A DNA stretch of 64,000 bases from Seriola aureovittata (Eukaryota > Chordata > Actinopteri > Carangiformes > Carangidae), in the NCBI RefSeq assembly GCF_021018895.1, contig NC_079384.1, positions 5,194,140-5,258,139 of the forward strand, given 5' to 3'. Of the stretch, positions 10,750 through 23,086 are shown piece by piece. The notes below the pieces were generated by a model. The model was not told the origin of the DNA. It made no database searches and was given only the letters and a program-made list of their open reading frames with translations. Each line of letters begins with the position of its first letter. Positions within the stretch are counted from its first letter, which is position 1. A program made the position numbers and the translations under genes.

Positions 10750-11981
10750 GGTGAAAACAATACCAACCACGCTGTCCTGGCTAGTAACAAGGAGTGAGAC
10801 GCATGCTGAAGACATTCACACAAATGACAAATGGCAAACTGCGACTTCTGTTTGATACATTTCACTTTTCACAGAGTGAAATTTAGTGAAAAGGTCATAA
10901 GAGGCGGAAAGTCTTTTCCAGTTATGGCCTTATTTGTTCCTGGTAATTCTGCTAAGCCAACAAAATCTACTTGATAATATTTAACTTACATTAAAACGTT
11001 CTCGATAGCAGCAGCACCATTTAGCATCGTGACCTATGAGAGGTCATTTGACAAGAGTAGCCCTGTGATTTAGTTTGAATTTGGAAATTACAGGAGTTTT
11101 AAAAAAGAACGATTAGACATATGGGCTCAAGCATTTTAACCCCTGGATCCTACACTTCCCATAATGCAACTATGGAGTTGCAATATACTCAATATCCTTT
11201 AAACTCCCAAAGTTTATAACACAGACTCTCCGTTAAAGACCAAGCTGAGATAAGACTGATGACATCACCGGGGTTTTACAACTGTTTTCACAGGTGAAGT
11301 AGTTCTCTCCTGAACTTCATGTGTGCCCCTTTAAACTCAAGAACATGAAGGAGAGCCAAAGAACTAACGAGACAGCCTTAGCTAACCGTTTCTCGATAAG
11401 CTGAGGTTATGTTATTTTTTGTTATTAATCGTTTCTCCAACAGCTTGAGTCGTGATGCTGCACGTTGTTTTATTCACAATCCAGACGACTGATCATATTT
11501 GTATCTGGACAAAGGAGCAGAACAAGTACAGTGTGTGATTTCTAAAGTTAGTTCAGAGATTCTACAGATGCAGTAAAACGTATCATCATAACTTTCCATC
11601 ATGGTAATTGATAGGCTGTCTGGAGGAAAAGGAGCATTCCTGTTGCCTGAGTCCCATGTCTCATTTTCACTAATAGGACATTGCAGTGAGGAGATTCTGG
11701 CTCGGGGAAAAGAAGGAGCATGTATCGGAGATCAGCCAGGGAATGCAGCTCGGCAGACACAACAACTCAGAGTGAAAGTAAAGAGGGAGAAGGAGGAGTG
11801 GGAGTGGGATGTAAGAGAGGGATGAAAGAGAAAGAACAGAGGAAGAGGTGGAATGAGAATAATAAGAGTGAGGGATGGATGTTTTTTCACCAAAGTAGTA
11901 GAGTCTGTTTTTTTGTTTTATACAGACAGATGAAGTCCTAAAGCTGTGAAATTCAAGTCATGGAGTGGGAGAGGTGGGACC

Positions 11982-12017
<36 letters not shown>

Positions 12018-13435
12018 AGTGTTTATGCTAGCAGATGCTACAGACATACCTGATTGAAAGACCATTCTGCAGTAGTCTTTCATCATATTGCATCATCTCT
12101 CATAATATTACAAAGCTTGGTAATGTGAAGCTCTACTATGAAAATAATAGTAATAGCAGTCTGGCCTGGGGGAGTTATGTTTGCAGTAGAAGCAAAAAAA
12201 TATGACTTCAGGGGAATTTTAATTATGACATTACTCTCAAACTTTTGAAACATGTTGCAATCATCCCAAAAAAGATGCTGCTACAGCTGCTGCTCGCACA
12301 TTAAAAACACTGAAGCCGGCCAACGCAGACATCACTTCAAAGATACAAAAAAACACCAGTCTTTCCTCATTGTTTGTAGATTATTTCTACAGCAATTAAA
12401 AGATTGAACTGATTCAAGGAATCATGAACATGGGCTCAATTTGGAGCTAAATAGGACAGCGCTGACATAAAACACCATCCCTCACATGCTGAAAGGGTTA
12501 AAGGTTATCACTCAGTCGTGACTTGGAAACCTGGACAGTAAAAGTTTCCCTTACTTTCCGACTTCATTATCCAACTTTATACGTATAACAATCATGTGAA
12601 CCTTTATTCAGGAAATTCATTTTTCCACCGTACCATATCCGACGGCACGTGACTGCGAGGATCCGTTCTGTACTAATGCTCCTCAAACAGCCTCTCCAGC
12701 TGATGCCCCCACTTCCCTGCTCAATCATCCATGTTTCCATTGTTGATTTCAGTTTGTCTTACATCTTCCTGTATTTTGTTAGGAGTGATTATGTATTATA
12801 TTTTGACTTTGCTGCCAGATGCAAATTGCTCAGGAGAGATGATGAAGTATTAGAGTCTAGACTAAGCCTTTAAAGAGGATGTTCTTTACTGTGATTATGG
12901 GCACAAATGAAATAAGAGCACAGAAAGATGGCATGTGTGCTGAGTAAGGCCGAATTAGGAAGAATGAGCTACTTTATGCATGTTATGGCCAAATGTTTTT
13001 TGTAGCAAACAATACTTATTATTATGCTTAATGTTGTCTATGGAAATATGTCTTAACGAGCACAGCTCATTAGGACTAAACTGAAGCCAAGAGCTGGTCT
13101 CTTTGCATAATTTTCCCAGCGACTACCAGCACATTTTAACGTATAAATATTAAAATTAATAAAAACTAAACGTTTGTGACTTCAGGTTGTACACAGCATG
13201 GCCATATTTAGCATATCACAGTGTAGAAGTGTAAGTCTATATCAAAGAAATTACCTGACAGCATGAATAAATATTTGCCCTTTCACTGATTTAGGAATAT
13301 GAATCGCTGCAAGGAGCTGCGTTGGTTCGGGCGTGTTGTTCCTCGTACTGGTGAGACATGCAGTATGGTCCAGGTGGTTCAGTTTGAGTCATAGATCTGT
13401 AATTTATGATGAAGGATTTTATCAATCAGCTTCAG
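10749..13435. other. Anonymous DNA, includes a candidate conserved noncoding stretch
   Basis: No exon is seen. The 12,700-13,130 interval is repeat-free, carries an exact octamer ATGCAAAT (12,819-12,826) and an octamer-like TTTGCATAAT near 13,103, and looks denser in non-repetitive words than its flanks. Conservation cannot be tested here. Confidence 0.35.
11983..12013. repeat. (AC)15 microsatellite
   Basis: A pure AC run of 31 bases, then ATATAAG. Confidence 0.97.
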
Positions 13436-13592
13436 AAAGATGGTGAAGAAATATTCAGATCCTTAATTTAAGTAGAAGTACAGATACAGCGATGCAAAAT
13501 AGGAGCTTTACTACTTTAAACTAAACAAGTATTAGCAGCAAAATGTAGTTACAGTAATAAGGTAAAAGTTGAGTGAATTATTACATATGACA
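13436..13592 (+). repeat. TACTTNAGTAAAAGTA repeat family copy (diverged)
   Basis: Reads GATGGTGAAGAAATATTCAG, then ATCCTTAATTTAAGTAGAAG and TACAGATACAGCGATGCAAA, the same order of words as the copy at 10.14 kb. It is strongly diverged and lacks a clear right end. Confidence 0.5.
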
Positions 13593-13726
13593 TCATCAGA
13601 TGATTAATAATGAAACATCTTTATGTAAGCAGCTGTAGCTGTTGTAGTTAGTTTGAACTACTTTACATTCACTTTTCTGCGGAGGGACACCAGATAAATC
13701 ATCTGATGACCTCTCATCAGATGATT
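13593..13726. repeat. Triplicated TCATCAGATGATT word forming a perfect hairpin
   Basis: TCATCAGATGATT occurs at 13,593-13,605 and at 13,714-13,726. Its exact reverse complement AATCATCTGATGA is at 13,697-13,709, only 4 bases from the last copy. The result is a 13-bp perfect hairpin plus a third, direct copy about 120 bp upstream. Confidence 0.7.
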
Positions 13727-15594
13727 AATGGGAGAGAAAATAAATTTCTGATAAACAAATCTGTTTTCAATTTTTGGACTTTCGCAATCACACACACACA
13801 CACTCACTCCAAATAGTTTCACAAATATTCAAAACGTTCAGCAGCAACTTCTTCAGACTTCTGAAGGATATGTTGTTTTAGTTTTTAAGCTTTAGTTGGA
13901 TTTTGGATGGAATTATTTAAAAAACGAGGACACATTATGATTTAAAACAATCTCTCCTGCTCAGCTGTTGTTACTTTCCCTCTTTTAAAACCTAATCATG
14001 CATGTGTGTACATGTAAAAAAGCAGACTGGCAACCTGCTTGCAACATAGAGCCGGTAAAGACATTACAGCTGACCTGGAGAAGACAACCTGTGGAAATCA
14101 GGTTTCTCTAATCCCGTGTCCCGATGACAGTCACCAGGTTTCTCCTTCACTTGACCTTTACAACATCAGCTCACTGGAGAAAGCCTAACTTATTGGGTTA
14201 GTTAAGTGCATTTAAAAGTACACTTTACAATTGCAATGTTTTTACAACTTTTTCAGACATGTCCATCATTTGTGAGTCGCCTACTCAGAATGATAATGCA
14301 TTCATTAACACTCCAGGCCAGGTGTTTGATATTACAATGAGGCATCAGCTCTGTGCTCAATATCAAATATAAATGGAAAAAACACCTCTCCCAACGACTA
14401 CTTTAAATGTAAATTTTCCCAAACCATGCAGCTGCTCAAGTGGAGCAGTGCAGTGCAATCTCAATAACTAACAGCAGAAGCCCTGTGGTTGCCCTGGGAT
14501 GCTCCCGGGTGTAAATGTGTGAAATTGTGTGAGTGTGAAGCAGGAAAAAGAACACACCTGCTGAGTGAATCTTTGCTGGATAAATAATATTTAATCAAGT
14601 CAAATAAAGCTCAGTCGGAAAACCAGTGTGGCCAAACAGATCACTTGGCTGGAGCTCAGGATTGCATAAGAAAATTCAACAACGACCTTGACGGTAACTG
14701 TTTCTTTCCCTTTCCTTGTATCCTCCTGACTGACACTCCCTTTTCCCGCACATGTTTGGAATCATGTTACTGATGCTCAGAAGAGTCGAGCTTTATTGGA
14801 CAGTTGCGGGATACTTGCATGAGGAGCATAGGTGTTGATGTCTTGTTATCACGTTTGCTTTTTTCTTTTTTTTTTTTTTTTTTAACAGCAGCAACAGTTC
14901 CAATAAATGGAACAACTATAGAGACAAGAACATTTGGTCACCAGATTTTCCATGTTCTGTCTGTCTCTCATTACCATTAGCAGGCGGACCTGAGCATTAT
15001 CAGTCAGTGGCCGTGGACCTGACAGGAAGAGAAAGAGGCTGAGGAATCGAGGAATAATGAAAGTAGCACTGAGGAGATGATGCTGCCCTTGAGGAGCACC
15101 GAGCCCCTGTGTGGGAGTTTGGGTGGAGGAGGCAGGACTGAGGCTCATTGCTCAAACAGGAGCAATCTTATCTCATTGTCATTAATAGCATCCTGCTGTT
15201 CACGTCCTCTGCTGCAGCGTATGTGGAGCTCTGCTGCTCCCCTTTGCCTTTTTCGTTCCAGATCACGTATTCTGGGATTTGTACATGAACGCATCAACCT
15301 GTTCAGGTCTCACAAAGATATGAAATTCATAAAAAAAATATGTTAAAAAGAGGCAGCATCTCAGGGGGACCTGGTATTTGGACATGTATTTTCTTTTTCA
15401 TGATATTGACATAAAAAAAAAAACAGTAACTGACTTCCGTTTCAGTCTACAACAACAAAGAGCGGACAAGTGATAGAGATAAACAAAACAAACAGGTTAC
15501 TTCATTTTACTGTAAATTCAGTTACATACTGGACTAAACACAGCCGCTTCACTCCCATCTGTTAGCTGTCAAATACCGGCAAAAACACCACTAT
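13727..15594. other. Anonymous noncoding DNA
   Basis: No gene is recognised. It includes a short CA patch at 13,789-13,803 and a T-rich run at 14,860-14,883. Confidence 0.5.
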
Positions 15595-16070
15595 AACAAT
15601 GGTGCCGATGATGTGCTGTCTTCGGATGCTCAGCTGGTGCAGTCCTGCTTCGTTCACCTGAGACATTTCACCAGCATTAGAACATCGCTCTCATTAACTC
15701 ATCTAGAGAAGTCCATGCTTGTCAATCGCACTCACGTTTCTGGTCTCAACAGGCAAAACATCCAAATATTTATACAATATATATATTATATTTATACAAA
15801 ACGCTGCTGCCAGGCTTTTAACACGTTCTAAGAGGAGAGACTACATCACACGAGTCCTCATCGCCTTTCACTGCCCAGTTTTAGATTTCATTTTCAGATT
15901 TCACTGCTTGCATGTCAGACGCTTGCTTATTTCTGTGATATGTTGAGTCCCTACGAGTCTGATCGCTGCTCGTTATCCTCCGGCAGGGCTCTAACGTGTG
16001 CTTCTAAAATCTGACCTTCTTACTAAAAGTCACAAAGCGCCCAGGCCTCATTCTAGGAAAAGGAATAGAG
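15595..16070 (+). mobile_element. LINE reverse-transcriptase C-terminal remnant (CR1/L2/Rex type)
   Basis: Conceptual translation gives LVQSCFVHLRHFTSIRTSLS and SLTHLEKSML in one frame. After a frameshift between about 15,720 and 15,780 it continues as IFIQNAAARLLTRSKRRDYI, and later, with further breaks, as SPYESDRCSLSSGRALT. The order matches the thumb/C-terminal part of fish CR1/L2/Rex-group reverse transcriptases (consensus words LQLVQNAAARLLT, HITPVL, LHWLPV, PYEP.R.LRSS.R.LL). The catalytic domain is absent, several codons are lost (including the usual DYCN word), and stops interrupt the frame, so it is a dead 5'-truncated copy. The exact clade is not determined. Confidence 0.8.
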
Positions 16071-16218
16071 AGGGTTGTTAAAATATTGCTGACATGACAT
16101 CCATATAATACACCCCCATATGGTGCTTAAATTTAGTCTGTCCTTAACCTTTGTGTAAAAACTTAATATGAGATAATAACAGATATTAAAAAGCTGGATT
16201 TAAAGGGAAATCTGCTGC

Positions 16219-16246
16219 CTTTCTTTCTTTCTTTCTTTCTTTCTTT
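16219..16246. repeat. (CTTT)7 microsatellite
   Basis: Seven perfect CTTT units. Confidence 0.95.
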
Positions 16247-16639
16247 TCATAGTTCTTCAAACAGAGTGTTCAGAAATGCTGATGAAAATGTCTATTCAAA
16301 TATGATTATCCTACAAACAGAAGAAATTAACTTGGTGACGAGCATTATGGGAAAAGTGGTCTTTTTGAGAAACACGTCTGCTGTGAGGATGTGTGCCTCA
16401 CTTATTCATTGCACCTATCATCATTACCTGTGGTTCTTCACAGTCCCGTGTCTCGATATATACAGAGGATAGTAACTAGTAGCACGGACTACAAAACAGG
16501 TCAGCTGTCAAAACACCACCCACTCAGCCAGAGAGCGTTCAGGACATGCAGAGAGGGGATGGAGAGGAGGAGGAGGACGCCAAAGGAATTCTGGGATGCT
16601 CAAACCTTCCACCCTCCTCTGGCCTCCTCTCAGCCTCAG

Positions 16640-16655
16640 CCCCCCCCCCCCCCCC
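16640..16655. repeat. (C)16 homopolymer
   Basis: An uninterrupted run of 16 C at the start of a pyrimidine-rich region that extends, with breaks, to about 16,935. Confidence 0.95.
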
Positions 16656-16948
16656 TCCCTTCCTCAGTCAGGAAACCCCCAGTGGTTTTGAATGGAAACC
16701 AGATCTCTCATCTCTCGTCTGCATGTTGCGCTGGGATGTCCCGGCCTCATTATCTTGCTCATTAGACTCCCCTTTTATTCCCAAACATAAATACTAGCTC
16801 CCCCATGTCTTTGTCTGTCTCTCCCCTTCCCTCTTTTTCTCTGTCTCTCACTCCCGCTTTCTGTTTCCCCATCTCTCTCTGTCGCTGTTTCTGTCTCTCA
16901 ACCACCACCCCCCACCACCACCACCTCCACCCCGAGATCCCCAGTTGA

Positions 16949-16963
16949 CCATTAGAGGGCGAG
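16949..16963 (+). promoter_or_regulatory. CTCF-like site
   Basis: CCATTAGAGGGCGAG resembles the CTCF core (CCASYAGRKGGCRS) with one clear departure at the fourth base. Motif resemblance only; occupancy is not known. Confidence 0.25.
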
Positions 16964-16992
16964 TGATGTAATCATCTGCTCATTAGTCATTG

Positions 16993-17002
16993 TGATTGAC
17001 AG
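16993..17002 (+). promoter_or_regulatory. PBX/MEIS-type site
   Basis: TGATTGACAG is an exact match to the composite PBX-MEIS/PREP consensus. It lies 30 bp from the CTCF-like site and 20 bp from a long TG array, inside a short repeat-free stretch (16,940-17,010). Confidence 0.3.
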
Positions 17003-17019
17003 CTGGCATTGTGTGTGTA

Positions 17020-17021
<2 letters not shown>

Positions 17022-17095
<74 letters not shown>
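17022..17095. repeat. (TG)37 microsatellite
   Basis: A pure TG run of 74 bases, the longest simple repeat in the window. Alternating purine-pyrimidine DNA of this length can adopt Z-DNA. Confidence 0.98.
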
Positions 17096-18027
17096 GGGGC
17101 ACATTGGCGGGTCAGCCCGTCAATGCTGGGCAACCTCTTGATTTACTTTCAAGACAGAGTGAGAGACAGGGGAGGATGTAAGAGAAACAGATGCATATGT
17201 AGGTGTGTGGTTGTGTGTGTGGTTGTGCAGCAGACACTGGCTGATCAGCAGAGACCTGTCATAAAGTGTCTTAGATGGTTTCAAAGTTCAAGGTCAACCT
17301 GGAGTTTTTCCTCCAGGTTAGGAAATGTAGCAAATGATATGCATATCTTAAAATGTGCTCTCACCTCGCCATAAAAGTCACTCATAAATTCAAAAGCAAA
17401 AAAAAAAGGCTCTGATATCTCATCTGTAATTCACAAAAGACACAACTCTTCGGAGGCGTCCATCTGCTCAGTCCACACTATCTTCGACCTCCATCATGGC
17501 CGACACTCTCCTCCAGTTCAGCAGCAACGTTCCTGAGGTTTCTAAAGCATAACAGCTGCATGGCCACACTTTTGATTTTGATAGAGTATTCAGTGGCTCC
17601 ATGAGGAATGCAGGGAGGGAAAGGCATTCTCTTTTATTGCTTTTTATGTCAATCATTTGTTTTCCATCCCCATCACAGCTCTATCGTCTCATAGTGAAAC
17701 TGGAGGCCACAGTCTATCACTATTTTGTATGCAAAACAGGAGATGCGAGCAACTCAAATGGCAGTGGTATCACTGGGCTTTCAGCAAAAAACTAAATAGA
17801 TTATGAGCCAACAAAACAGAGTGAGCTGCATATCTGAAACAAGTGTAGAATATAAATATGCTATTTTCCACTTGATTTAAATTTTTATACATCAAATAAG
17901 TATTTTTGCAGCATTAGTGAGTTCAATTATCACTTGCTGTTGTTAAATGAATTATATAAGCTGGTGAATTTCCTGTCAATAAATTTAATGAAAAGACTAA
18001 AATAAACAGTGCATTAGTTTCGCTCTC
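17096..18027. other. Anonymous noncoding DNA
   Basis: No gene or named element. It includes an imperfect GT-rich patch at 17,200-17,226 and AT-rich sequence from 17,820 on. Confidence 0.5.
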
Positions 18028-18092
18028 TCTTGGACCGGGTTAGGACTAAGCCTGTGTGGTGCGCGCTCTACCAGGTGAGCCACAGAGGCACA
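18028..18092 (-). repeat. tRNA-like SINE head or tRNA pseudogene fragment
   Basis: On the minus strand this reads GTGCCTCTGTGGCTCACCTG followed by GTAGAGCG. That is a good RNA polymerase III A-box (TGGCTCACCTGGTAGAGCG, plus-strand 18,064-18,082). The B-box position reads GGTCCAAGAGA, which is degenerate. The acceptor stem is not complementary, so it is not a functional tRNA. Confidence 0.5.
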
Positions 18093-19597
18093 CGAATATG
18101 TTTTTTATTAAAACTTGCATAGTCCATCCAAATTGTGAATCACTGAGCAATTACACTTGCTGCTATTTCAATTCAATATGAAGACAATCAACAACACTGA
18201 ACTCCACCCTGTTAATCACCCAGGCAGGGGAGACAGATGGAGAGTGCATTGCTCTGGTTGAAGTAACCTCAGTTCAGGAGTCTGTCAGACAGAACGACGT
18301 CCCGTCTCTCTGCTGATGTTCTCCTCAATACAAACACTGCAACAGCAACAAACAAGTGGCTTCATAACATGTCAGCTCAAACAGCAGTCATTAATCACGA
18401 CTGCCTTCCCCCTGTCTCCTTCTCACTAAGATGGGCCCCTTATTATGTCACATTACACTAGTGGCCATTGTAGCTGTCACTCCTCCTGCACCTGCCAAAC
18501 TGGGCAAACACCAAGACAGAAGTTAGACAGGGAAGCATTGGTAGAGGTGGCTGGGACTAAAATCTGGAGTATTTACATTACACTGCTAAATCTGCAGTGT
18601 GGCCTTCAATCAAAAGACTGCAAACAATTAAAGTTTGACAGATGGATAATGATACAGAGACTGAAGGACAGAGTGTGAAAGTAATGGACAGAAGCATGGC
18701 AGGAAAAGATGGATGAAGACATGTGAGGGATGCAGATGAAGGGAGGAGAAGTGGGAAGTGTGACATTGATTAATGACCCTCTTATTGTGTGTGTGTGTGT
18801 ATGTGTAAGGGATGGTCCTTGTATTGTTGTGATGGTCACTGCATACAGTTTGACAAGCTTGTTGGGGCCTTTATTAAACCTTTTATTATTAATCAATGCA
18901 ATGTTGACGTGAATGTTGAAATAAAACAAACATCTGCGTTTTTCAAGAGAACAGTTAAGAGTTCCTCTCCAGACATGCTTTAAATTGTGTAAAATTACTC
19001 CGCTATGATTAATATTTTAGAGCTGGGACTGGAAGCACATCTACTCATACTTCCTCAAGTCACTCACACTATGTCTTGTATTATATAAAAAAAACCCATA
19101 TGGACATATTAACAAGGTTAAAAAAAATTATTTTTATCAGAGGGGGTCTTGAAATGATTGTATGAAAAGTTATGAAGTGGGGGCGGGTTATGGGCAGAGC
19201 AGGGGTTATGTACTTTTTAATTTGGTATAATTTTCACTTTTTTTATATTTTATTTCTTATTTTCTTAAAGAGTTAAGATTATTTTGTCATGTTACTTCCG
19301 TACTCACGCTGAAGAAAAAAAGGTTTTTCCACAAACTCACAACATGAAAATGAATCATTTTCTGTAGTGTCACTTCACTGTGAAACATAAACAAGCAGTG
19401 AAGTTTCAAGGAACAGACAAACTCCTGAAGGCCGTGACCTCTGCCCTGAGGACTTCCTGTCATTATCCAACCAGATGATAACATCCTGGTGACATCACCG
19501 CTCATCCGTCATTCGACTACAGTGATTGCAAGGCCACTGATAGTGATTGGTGATTGTGGTAGGATGCTGATTATGGTAAGGCAGTTGTGTACCAATC

Positions 19598-19633
<36 letters not shown>

Positions 19634-21079
19634 GTGGGTGTGTGCATGTAACAGTAAAAGAAGCTCCACTCAGTCAGCTGCAGAGATGCATTCACATTAA
19701 AACTTGATTAGTGTTCAACCTGCTGACCCTAACCATGAACCCTGACAACTGCACGGCTGCTTCTTCTTCCTTTTCCTTCTCTCCCGTTTCTCTTTTTGTC
19801 ATCCCATCACTTATCCTTTCCATCCCCCCCATTTTTCTTTTTGCATGTTTGATTAGGTTAAGAGTTACATACATGTCTTATCGCCCTCAAGAAACATATT
19901 TTAAAGCCTGAGTTGTCATGACCACCAATTCAAGAGAAACTCATCAACATCATGGCACTTCAAATGCTGTGGTTAGACCTTGTGTAAGAAAATCCAGCTG
20001 TGCAGACACTCAGTGCTCACCATAGTTGCACTTAATCATAGTGTTTACCGTGTTGGGGGGTATAAAATGACCCCCTCTGGTCTGAATTTCAAGAAAATAT
20101 TAGTTTGGCTATCATTTCTTTCCATCTTTTTTTTTTTTTTTTTTTTCCCTTAAATGGAACAAACATGCTTTTCAAACCAGAGCCGTGGGTTATTCAAGCC
20201 ATGGTTGCACCATCATGGAACTGTGCTAACCACAAAGCCAAAAAAGATACTTTAAACTTACCCTGCACCCCGCAAAACACACTCAACCTTTCCCCCAAAT
20301 CCTCTCTCAAGTGAAAAATGAGTGGAAATGAATACAAATCCCCCACAATCCTCTTTTGCTGTATCCCTCCCCCGGTTCTAGGGCAGCTTTTTGCAATCAC
20401 AACACGCACGCACACACACGAACTTTGTGGCTACACAACTGTACTTAACACCTCTAGTCCCCCCCCTGTGTATCCACCCCGCCCCGACTCTCCTGTGTGT
20501 CTTTTCACCCAGTGTACTGAGATGCAAACCGCTGCAGGCCAGAAACACCCTGTTAGCAGAGAGAGAGAGACAGAGAGGAGGAGTTAATTGCTCTGGGTGA
20601 ACAACTGTCTGGTAATACTCAACATTAACTTTTAAAGCCTGTAATAACTTTTTTCCTCCCCTGCTGTTTCTTGCCTTGAGAACACTTGCCCAGGGTTACA
20701 GAAGGTTACGTTGGCTGATCAGCTGAAAAAAAGACAAAGGAGATGCTGAAGGGAGACAGTTTGAGCTTAAAATGGTAATTCTAGTTATTACAACTTGGCT
20801 TTCTCATAGTTTTGGCCATGAATTCTATCGAATACGATAACATTGTATTCAACAAAGTGAATGTTGAGATCTCAGAACACAGAGACATAGCATAACAAAG
20901 TCTGACAGGAGCAATTCAATTATTAAACAGGTTGTAAACAGGCCAACATCTGAAATACTTTATTTGGAGGTAGAACTGTAAGTCAGTGGTTGTTTCTCTC
21001 TTCATATTACAACTGCACAACCACAGAAAGTATGAACTTGGATAATGGACTGCAGTTAAACAGCGCTTGTCTAGTCTTA
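18093..21079. other. Anonymous noncoding DNA
   Basis: No exon is seen. It contains a short GT patch (18,786-18,800), the (TG)15 array listed separately, a T20 run at 20,127-20,146 and a GA-rich patch near 20,560-20,580. Confidence 0.5.
19601..19630. repeat. (TG)15 microsatellite
   Basis: A pure TG run of 30 bases. Confidence 0.97.
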
Positions 21080-21265
21080 TCGACTATTCAAAGCATTTCC
21101 TGATGGAAGCCACATTCATACAGCACTTTTCCAATGAGACACTGGTGGCAACTTGGGGTTCAGTATAGTAAGGACACTTTCAAAGGTGGACTGGAGGAGC
21201 CGGGAATCGAACTACCAAGCTTCCGATTACCCGCTCTACCTCCTGAGCCTCAGCCCCATGGTCTG
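21080..21265 (-). repeat. tRNA-derived SINE remnant
   Basis: On the minus strand, GGCTCAGGAGGTAGAGCGG (A-box; plus 21,231-21,249) is followed 17 bases later by AGTTCGATTCC (B-box; plus 21,203-21,213) and then CGGCTCCTCCAGTCC. Further from the promoter (lower plus coordinates) are the words CAACTTGGGGTTCAGTAT and CATACAGCACTTTTCCAA that usually accompany this head in fish SINEs. Both boxes are well preserved, but the copy is diverged and interrupted. Confidence 0.7.
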
Positions 21266-22699
21266 TAAAATGCAGTGTTTTTTGTTGCAGTGGTCACAGT
21301 CAGGACTGTAGGATCACGATAACACACACACTTGCCCAAAAAAACGCTTTGCTATAAAACAGCAAATATATTTTTTGAGGGTCATAAATATCCCCAAAAA
21401 ACTTTTTGTATTACGACACTATGATCCATTCAGTCCAATAAAATATGAAAAGTTTCAGAGAAGTATATCAATAAATTATTTCATGCCATTCATGTGGTGC
21501 ACAGAGCCAACAGGAAGCAAGCCAGAGGAAGTCTCTAATACTTAGTCTATGGGCCTTAAAGTGCAGAAAGCCTCAAAGAGTTTTTTGGCATACGTGTTCA
21601 GTGGGCAACTTTCATTGGAATGGAGCGCCATGTTGGAGCATGGTTTCCCATTCTCCTGATACATCCATTGGAAAATGTTTACAAATCAACCTCCCCTTCA
21701 TTTTCTCTTCAAAATAAGTTTGGCTAACACAGGGCTTAGCTTCTGTTTAGCAATTCAGCATCTTCGGACATGAACGATCACCTGCCTGAGGGTAATGTTG
21801 TTCTTAAAGATACGAATTGTGAAGAAAACTACGAAAATAAGAGATATTTTGTAACAACCAAGACTTCATGATATTTATTCCTGATCAAAAATGTATCAAT
21901 CGAATCTGCCTCGATGGCTATTTTGTCAAAATTGCAACAGAACAGTGAATCTGAAGGACACTAAAACGCTCTGCAGGGCTGACAAAGTGCAGAGTTAGGT
22001 AAAGCACTCTCCGTGGATTCATCACTATGAACAACTCCTTTCACATCATTTGTCACAATGTTATTATAAACGTCTATCAGTCCAGCTTGAAGGATTATAA
22101 TGTTACACATGTCTTCACAGCCAAACAGCACAGCAGCTGATTCCAGTAATTTGTTTCTCCCATTCCCATAAAAAAAAAAAAAAAAAGTGTAGTAAATCAG
22201 AGAAATCAGCAGCTTGTTTGGAATGAAAACGTCCTCACTCTCGGAGCATTTGGCACATGCTCGATAATCACCACCACGCGTAATCAATCCACTCATACCT
22301 ATTTATGATCCCCAAATGAACCCTTAACTCTTTCTTTTTTTTTTTGCTTTGTGCAAGACACTGGCAGAGAGCTGAGGGTCACACTGAGAAGGAAAACAAG
22401 ACTCTGTGGTTATCCCCCGAGGCACAAACAAGCAGAGCAGGAGATGTCAAGGCAACCTCAGACAATTAAGATTCCCTTACTGATAAAATAAAAGGCAACT
22501 CGGGTCGACATTATCTTAATTCCACAAAATAGAATAGAAAAGAAGAGAAGAAAATACTTAAAAATAGTGCGTGTCGGTGTGTGAATGCGTCCACATGCAC
22601 TCATGTCCACCAGAGACTCAGTGTGTGTCCACATGGATATTATCCGCTTCACTGACTACCTCTCTCTCTGCTAAAATGTTGTTTCACAGTCCAACGGAT
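21266..22699. other. Anonymous noncoding DNA
   Basis: No gene is recognised. It holds an A17 run at 22,170-22,186 and short T-runs near 22,328. Confidence 0.5.
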
Positions 22700-23070
22700 G
22701 ATCAAGTTTCCGAGCTCCAATCTGTGGTGAACAATGCGTTGCCAATAATAGCGTTCACATGAGCCTTGATACTAGCCCCCGTGAGTGCCAATGCCTAATT
22801 TTAATTACGGGAAACCTCTCGCTTCGCCAACAGCTTTATCGTTTCTAATTGCCCCGGTTTCGAAACGAAGTTGTCTCTGCGTTGAGCAACGCTGAGGGAT
22901 TCTTGGAAGGTGCGGTGATAGATGTTTGGGAAGCTTATCCTTCCTGTGTCCTGCATGAACACTCCCAAAATATTCCTTGTCACTTCCAACGATAACTACG
23001 ACAGAATAACTTTTATTTTTCCAAACATTCTGTGGAGAATGGAGGAGAACTGCAAGGATGGTTAAACTAG
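22700..23070. promoter_or_regulatory. Candidate conserved noncoding block
   Basis: A 370 bp stretch free of simple and interspersed repeats, with relatively even base composition and homeodomain-type cores (CTAATTTTAATTACGGG near 22,795-22,811; CTAATTGCC near 22,847). Contrast with the repeat-rich flanks is the only evidence. Open frames on the minus strand overlap it but have no recognisable protein. It ends at an A16 run (23,071-23,086). Confidence 0.25.
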
Positions 23071-23086
23071 AAAAAAAAAAAAAAAA

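Noticed and set aside
18028..18092. Functional tRNA gene on the minus strand
   Set aside because: Good A-box but degenerate B-box and no acceptor-stem pairing; kept only as a SINE/tRNA-like remnant.
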